Part shown: positions 59,758 to 64,000 of the stretch, one piece after another
Numbering within the stretch: position 1 is the first letter of the stretch
How the letters are laid out: every line of letters starts with the position of its first letter
NCBI GenBank assembly: GCA_016210045.1
Contig: JACQUX010000004.1
Location: forward strand, 60,424 to 124,423
DNA: 64,000 bases
Direction: 5' to 3'
DNA from: Deltaproteobacteria bacterium
GTDB taxonomy: Bacteria; UBA10199; GCA-002796325; JACPFF01
Notes under the pieces: model-generated
Seen by the model: the letters and a program-made list of their open reading frames with translations, nothing else
Databases searched by the model: none
What the model was told of the DNA's origin: nothing
Position numbers and translations under genes: made by a program

Positions 59758-61023
59758 TTATTGCAGAATGAGACTGCAGCCCTTGGCGGCGGCGCCACTG
59801 CCGCTCTCGCTCGTCTCAGGAGGAGGCGGCGCATCGACCAGCGAATTCTTCGGCGGCACGCCCCCGGCGGGGACGCTTAACTGCACGGTGTCCATCAGCA
59901 ACGTCTCACCCCCTTGCTGACACTGCACTTTCGTCGCCTTGCCGTTGCCAGCCGTGATCAAATCGGCCCCGAATCCGGCCCGCGGTTTTTCGCCGTCATC
60001 GTCCCCATACGGTTGAATCGCCGACGCACCGGTAAAGGCCGGATTGAGTTCTTCGTAGAAGACTTCATACGCCACACCGGGAATGATGCCGCGCAAGATG
60101 TAACTGCCGTCGGCGGTGTCTTGGGGATAGGAATTGCCGGTGATGGCCGAAACCGAGACAATTAATGGATCGAGCGTGGAGCGGGCGACCACTTGGGCGC
60201 CTTGAAAGCCGAGATTGTCGGAGCCGATCAACGTGCCGGCCAACTCGCAAAACTTGGTCTTATATTCCGCGCGCGGATAGAGGTTGGAGATCGCGACGAC
60301 GTCGTCCCAATGGAGGGTGCTTTGGTCCGGGGTCGCGATGATCGGATACATGGTCGGCAAGGCCTGACTCAGTTGCGGATCTTTTAAGACATCGCCGAAC
60401 AAGTCCGCGTTGACGCCGGAGTGGTCTAAATTAAAGAGATGACCGAGCTCGTGAATGACCGTGGCCCGAAACATCTGGATCTTCGAATCATTCGGGTCGC
60501 TCTTATTGGCGCCTTTCAGGAAGCGCCCATTCAGCACCGTAAACGCGGCCTTGATCGTTAGCGTGGCCGCATCAAGATTGCTCCCGCCGAGAAAAGTCAT
60601 CGCGGCGACCTTATCCGGATCGCCGCCTAACGCCTCGGTGAAGGTTCCGGCGTCGTCCATCACAATGACCGTTTTCTGTTGGTTGAGCAGTTTCTGCACC
60701 GACGCCAGATTGTTGACTTCGGTGGTCACGACGCCGCCCTGTTTCGCGAAGACTTGCGCGGTCGGCACTTTGACGAGTCCCGGCAACGTCAGGCCGGCCT
60801 TCGCCCAGACGTCGAACGAATCTTGCACGACTTTCATCACATCGGTTTCACTGAGCGGTCCGAGCCCGGCCTTTTCGCTGTACCAAATGACCGTCCCGCC
60901 GGCCCAGGTGTAAGGATTGCCGGATTTGTGATCGTCGATATACCAAGGACTCGCGGCAAAACTGGGAAGGGTCCAGCAGCAGAGCAGCGCAATGACCAAC
61001 AGTATCGGAAGGCGTGGCTTCAT
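59758..61023 (-). CDS. secreted matrixin-like zinc metalloprotease
   Basis: 421 residues. Signal peptide (1-24, ending FAAS), a matrixin-type fold, and the complete zinc motif VIHELGHLFNLDHSG (HExxHxxxxxH). A beta-rich C-terminal region follows (YKTKFCELAGTLIG and later), with Pro/Ser linker and the very end GSGAAAKGCSLILQ. The Gly-Cys-Ser-Leu end resembles the start of some C-terminal sorting tags, but no membrane helix or basic end follows. The start overlaps the stop of the upstream gene by 4 bp. Confidence 0.88.
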   Translation of the reverse strand: MKPRLPILLVIALLCCWTLPSFAASPWYIDDHKSGNPYTWAGGTVIWYSEKAGLGPLSETDVMKVVQDSFDVWAKAGLTLPGLVKVPTAQVFAKQGGVVTTEVNNLASVQKLLNQQKTVIVMDDAGTFTEALGGDPDKVAAMTFLGGSNLDAATLTIKAAFTVLNGRFLKGANKSDPNDSKIQMFRATVIHELGHLFNLDHSGVNADLFGDVLKDPQLSQALPTMYPIIATPDQSTLHWDDVVAISNLYPRAEYKTKFCELAGTLIGSDNLGFQGAQVVARSTLDPLIVSVSAITGNSYPQDTADGSYILRGIIPGVAYEVFYEELNPAFTGASAIQPYGDDDGEKPRAGFGADLITAGNGKATKVQCQQGGETLLMDTVQLSVPAGGVPPKNSLVDAPPPPETSESGSGAAAKGCSLILQ

Positions 61024-61640
61024 GGGGTCGGTTGGAGTCCCTTCACTAACTCTTTCAACACATCATAAGAGAGGTCCGGCCCAGCCCCCTGCTCCACGAC
61101 ACGTTGCGCGGCCTTCGACACCGCGACTGCGGGAGATGCCGCGTTGTGCATCCCTTGGAACAACAGCTGGTTGTTGATTCCATTCGTGACCGTCTTACTG
61201 CCATCCGGTTGTACCGTGACCGTAAATCGGCCCTGCATCAGACCGACTGGGGTCCACCAACCGGTAGAGAGGGGTTTGAGAAACAACAGATACGTCTGGC
61301 CGACATCGTACACAGTGGAGGAAAGGGGTCGGAGGAGATCAGCGGTCGAAGTCCCCACGGGTATCGGTCCGCCGACTTGATCAAATTGGAAGTCGCTGCC
61401 GTCGGCGATCTCCCCTTTCAGGACCTCTTGAACTTCAAAGGTGTAATGACTGACCGGAATGACGCCACCGATCGGCGTCGGTTTGAGACTGGTCTCGCGT
61501 ACTTGGCAGGTCCCGATGAAGATCACGCCCGCTTCGGTAGTGAGGTCGGCGAGCGAGGCCGGCGCCACCATCGTCGCATGCGCTGCGGTCAGCGGCGCCA
61601 TGAGCAACAGCAACACTCCAATGAATCGCCAAACGTGCAT
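61020..61640 (-). CDS. secreted protein of unknown function, 206 aa
   Basis: Signal peptide (MHVWRFIGVLLLLMAPLTAA), then a beta-rich domain (VIFIGTCQVRETS, VSHYTFEVQEVLKGE, YLLFLKPLS, GRFTVTVQPDGSKTV). The pattern resembles a family of secreted proteins that carry a VFxGxV...h..y.F.V...lKG motif, similar to tissue-inhibitor (TIMP/NTR)-like domains, but no cysteine framework supports that. It overlaps the matrixin gene downstream by 4 bp, so it may be exported with the protease, perhaps as partner or inhibitor. Confidence 0.68.
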   Translation of the reverse strand: MHVWRFIGVLLLLMAPLTAAHATMVAPASLADLTTEAGVIFIGTCQVRETSLKPTPIGGVIPVSHYTFEVQEVLKGEIADGSDFQFDQVGGPIPVGTSTADLLRPLSSTVYDVGQTYLLFLKPLSTGWWTPVGLMQGRFTVTVQPDGSKTVTNGINNQLLFQGMHNAASPAVAVSKAAQRVVEQGAGPDLSYDVLKELVKGLQPTP

Positions 61641-61767
61641 GCGGCGATTGTAACAGAGCCTCAAAAAGAGTGCCAACAGTTTCATCCTTATATACGGTAT
61701 CGGCGCTGCATTTGGCGATAGTTGCCCCCCTGCAAGACACCATGGCACGAGGTGTGGTTTGACAGCG

Positions 61768-63849
61768 ATGAAAGCGATCAAGTATGAGCGGACGATGCCA
61801 CCGGGGGATCATGATCGCGTCTCGCTGCTGCATCTCCTCACGGAGATGACGTATCCCGATTATCGCGATCGTCATATTTTTACCGCGCGGCTTCGCCTCC
61901 TGATCCTCTTCAGTTTTGCGTTCTTCTACGCGCTGGTGTTCGCCGATGTCGTCCCACCAACACATCCGGCCATGTTAACGATCGGCGCGACCGCGCTGGC
62001 CACGATCTACTGCTATTACAACATCATCACAGCCCAATTCATGACCGCATCGCTGGTCATCGAAATCTTGGCCGACATGGTGGGCATCACCACGATGATC
62101 TACCTGCTCGGCGATATTCAAAGCGATTACTTCTTGATCTACTGCTGCTACTGTCTCGCATCCGGTCTGATTTATAGTTACCGAATCGCCACAACGCTCG
62201 CGATCTGCTCCCTCGTCACCTATGGCATCTTCTATGTCTTGCTTTCGGGCGGATATTTACCGCCGCTGACGACCCCGGCCATCAATGCCGCGCATCTGAT
62301 GAGCGAACATGCCGGCTGGGAACACCCGACGTGGATGCATCCGGTGATGCTCGCCGTGTTGCTCGGGTTCGCCGTCTATGCCGTGAAATCGGCGCAACGC
62401 CTGACGTGGGTCCGCGAACGCGCGCTCGAGGCCCGCAATCGCGAACTCATGGCGTTACAACGGATCGGGGCGACGATCCGCGGCACCACATCGATCGAAG
62501 AAGTCGCAGATCGCGTGTTAGTCGGGCTCACTAGCGGACTCGATTTAGTCGGTTGTCTCTTATTGCTTAGCGATCATCAGCGCAACGCAATGATCTGTTA
62601 CCCGCCACGCTCGGTCGAGGCCATCCGCGAAGTGGAAACGATGCTGGGGACGGCGCTCCGCGAGTTGACGCTGCCGTTGGATGCACCGGAGAGCGTGGTG
62701 TTGCGCCAAATTATGGAGCGGAAAGTCGTCTATCGGCGGGAACTGCGCGAACTGCTGCTCGGATTTCAACCCGTGTTGCCGGCGGAGCGACTCCAGGCAG
62801 TGCAACAACATTTCGGCATTCGCAAGACCGTTGCCATTCCGTTAGTCGTGGAAGGCGATCTGATCGGCATGTTGCTCGGGTTCTCGGATGAAAGTTTTGT
62901 CGGCGATCGCGCCGTCTCGACGTTGCAGATTTTTGCGGACCAAGCGGCGCTCGTGCTGCAAGTGACGTTACTAATCGAGCAACTCAAGACGACGAATCAA
63001 GAACTGCTTGAGGCCAATCGGGTGAAAGGCGAATTTTTGGCCACGATGAGCCATGAACTCCGCACCCCGCTCACCGCCATTATCGGTTTCTCCGAATTGC
63101 TGTTGGAAGGCGCGATGGGGCCGCTGACGGAAGAACAACTCGACAGCCTGCGCGAGGTCCGCAACAACGGGGCGAACTTGCTGGAGTTGATCAACAACAT
63201 CCTCGATCTCTCCCGCATGGAATCGGGGCGGATGACGCTGACAATCGAACCGATCGATGTGCGGGAACTCCTGGAACGCACGCATCGCAATGTGGGTTCC
63301 TTATTGGCGCGCAAGCAGCACCGCTTCACGTTGGTCGTGGCGCCGGATCTGCCACCCTTGCAGGGTGACGAACGGCGACTCCAGCAAGTGTTCCTCAATC
63401 TGCTGGGGAATGCGATCAAGTTCACGCCGGAAGGCGGCGCCATTACGGTCACGGCGTATCACTTCATGCGCCTGGAAACGTTGCGGCAACTCGCGTGGCG
63501 ACAGCATCTGGATGATGTCGCGCCCTTTACCCAAGGCGGCTTCGCGATTCAGGTCCACGATACCGGCGTCGGGATTCCGAAGTCGCACCTTCACATCATT
63601 TTCGAGATGTTTCGCCAAGTCGACAGCTCAGTCACGCGACGGTACGAAGGGACAGGACTCGGATTGGCCTTAGTGCGTCAGCTCGTGGAGTTGCATCGCG
63701 GCGTGATTTGGGCAGAGAGCGAAGCCGGGAAAGGGACGCTGTTCACGTGTTTGTTGCCCGCCACCCCGCCGACGCCCACCACGACGGACTTCATTGTCGA
63801 AACACAACCACAACTCCCCGCATATCCGGCCATTCGCATGCCGGGGTGA
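61768..63849 (+). CDS. membrane histidine kinase with GAF domain
   Basis: About 693 residues: six membrane helices (about 40-205), a GAF domain (about 225-410), a coiled linker, dimerisation/phosphoacceptor helix with the H-box MSHELRTPLTAIIGFSELLL, and a catalytic ATPase domain (NLLGNAIKFTPEGG N-box, VHDTGVGIP G1, EGTGLGLALVRQLVELH G2). No response regulator gene follows within the window. The ATG at 61768 is chosen; a TTG at 61759 sits four bases after GAGGTG and is equally possible. Confidence 0.93.
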   Translation: MKAIKYERTMPPGDHDRVSLLHLLTEMTYPDYRDRHIFTARLRLLILFSFAFFYALVFADVVPPTHPAMLTIGATALATIYCYYNIITAQFMTASLVIEILADMVGITTMIYLLGDIQSDYFLIYCCYCLASGLIYSYRIATTLAICSLVTYGIFYVLLSGGYLPPLTTPAINAAHLMSEHAGWEHPTWMHPVMLAVLLGFAVYAVKSAQRLTWVRERALEARNRELMALQRIGATIRGTTSIEEVADRVLVGLTSGLDLVGCLLLLSDHQRNAMICYPPRSVEAIREVETMLGTALRELTLPLDAPESVVLRQIMERKVVYRRELRELLLGFQPVLPAERLQAVQQHFGIRKTVAIPLVVEGDLIGMLLGFSDESFVGDRAVSTLQIFADQAALVLQVTLLIEQLKTTNQELLEANRVKGEFLATMSHELRTPLTAIIGFSELLLEGAMGPLTEEQLDSLREVRNNGANLLELINNILDLSRMESGRMTLTIEPIDVRELLERTHRNVGSLLARKQHRFTLVVAPDLPPLQGDERRLQQVFLNLLGNAIKFTPEGGAITVTAYHFMRLETLRQLAWRQHLDDVAPFTQGGFAIQVHDTGVGIPKSHLHIIFEMFRQVDSSVTRRYEGTGLGLALVRQLVELHRGVIWAESEAGKGTLFTCLLPATPPTPTTTDFIVETQPQLPAYPAIRMPG

Positions 63850-64000
63850 AATGGATATCCCAGGTCCTTACATTCAAATTGGAACGCGGTCCCGGCAGGG
63901 GCGAGAGGGGAGTCCTGCGGGCGAGTCTGAGCGAGGGAGATCTATGGAGTTGAAGCCCGACCGAGCGAGGTCTCAGTGAGCCGAGCGCCGTAACGCGAGG
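63850..64000. other. window end, no convincing gene
   Basis: A short plus-strand frame (about 63851-63979) exists but is Arg/Gly/Ser-rich and has no family likeness; it looks like repeat or intergenic sequence. I see no other feature here. Confidence 0.4.

Noticed and set aside
63794..63979. Short gene at the right edge
   Set aside because: Overlaps the kinase 3' end and is Arg/Gly/Ser-rich with no recognisable motif.

Overview
The window is a GC-rich (about 60% by eye) bacterial chromosome segment with no rRNA, tRNA or CRISPR array that I can see. The order aroA - rpsA - sppA - ihfB - HIT - lapA, a PpiD-like chaperone, and the paired LexA-type repressor and Y-family polymerase resemble Deltaproteobacteria in the broad sense (Desulfobacterota, Bdellovibrionota or related candidate lineages). 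This placement is an inference from gene content. The many small palindromic repeats are typical of an environmental genome rather than a streamlined one.

Layout. 0-10 kb is a housekeeping block: 3' end of radA, a PAP2/AUR1-like membrane enzyme, lapA, HIT hydrolase, ihfB, sppA, rpsA, aroA, a PpiD/SurA-like chaperone and the CCA-adding enzyme. 9.7-13.8 kb is a two-gene cassette (a DUF1152 fusion protein and a JAMM-motif protein) bracketed by a 121-bp direct repeat of the 3' end of the CCA gene. 13.8-15.2 kb is an AbiE-type toxin/antitoxin pair with a 15-bp-arm operator. 15.8-19 kb is a DNA-damage module: a fused Ogt-AlkA repair enzyme diverging from LexA and a DinB/UmuC polymerase, with a palindrome placed exactly in a promoter spacer. 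19-26 kb holds a DUF4143 ATPase, an AmiC amidase, an OPT transporter and a GT39-like enzyme. 26-29.6 kb holds a ROK kinase, a GT2-ChbG fusion and rsmE. 29.7-33.2 kb is a 2-oxoacid dehydrogenase operon (E1alpha, E1beta, E2; no E3). 33.4-35.1 kb is a divergent PEP carboxykinase.

35.2-49.9 kb is the least explained part: six large minus-strand genes. They encode a 1218-residue protein, a membrane-anchored Clp-like ATPase with an eroded Walker B, three Gly/Pro-rich proteins with related architecture, and a 460-residue Ala/Pro-rich protein. The run is interrupted by a toxin-antitoxin island at 43.9-46.2 kb and bordered by another toxin-antitoxin pair at 50.1-50.8 kb. A membrane-anchored HEEGH protein at 56.4-58.6 kb has the same style. 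I suggest, without proof, that these form a lineage-specific envelope-associated system.

50.8-56.3 kb carries nagZ, a rhomboid protease, and deoC followed by a full-length and a half-length aldehyde dehydrogenase that together look like a split ALDH16. 58.8-61.6 kb carries two A-type Fe-S carriers, a secreted matrixin-like protease and its partner. 61.8-63.8 kb is a GAF/histidine kinase.

Small repeats recur throughout: GGTACC-type palindromes (three copies), TTTTGCA repeats, GTCATCCTGAG hairpins and a ~180-bp G-rich element. Three of them have entered coding sequence: the C-terminus of E2, the middle of the GT39 gene and probably the N-terminus of the HEEGH protein.
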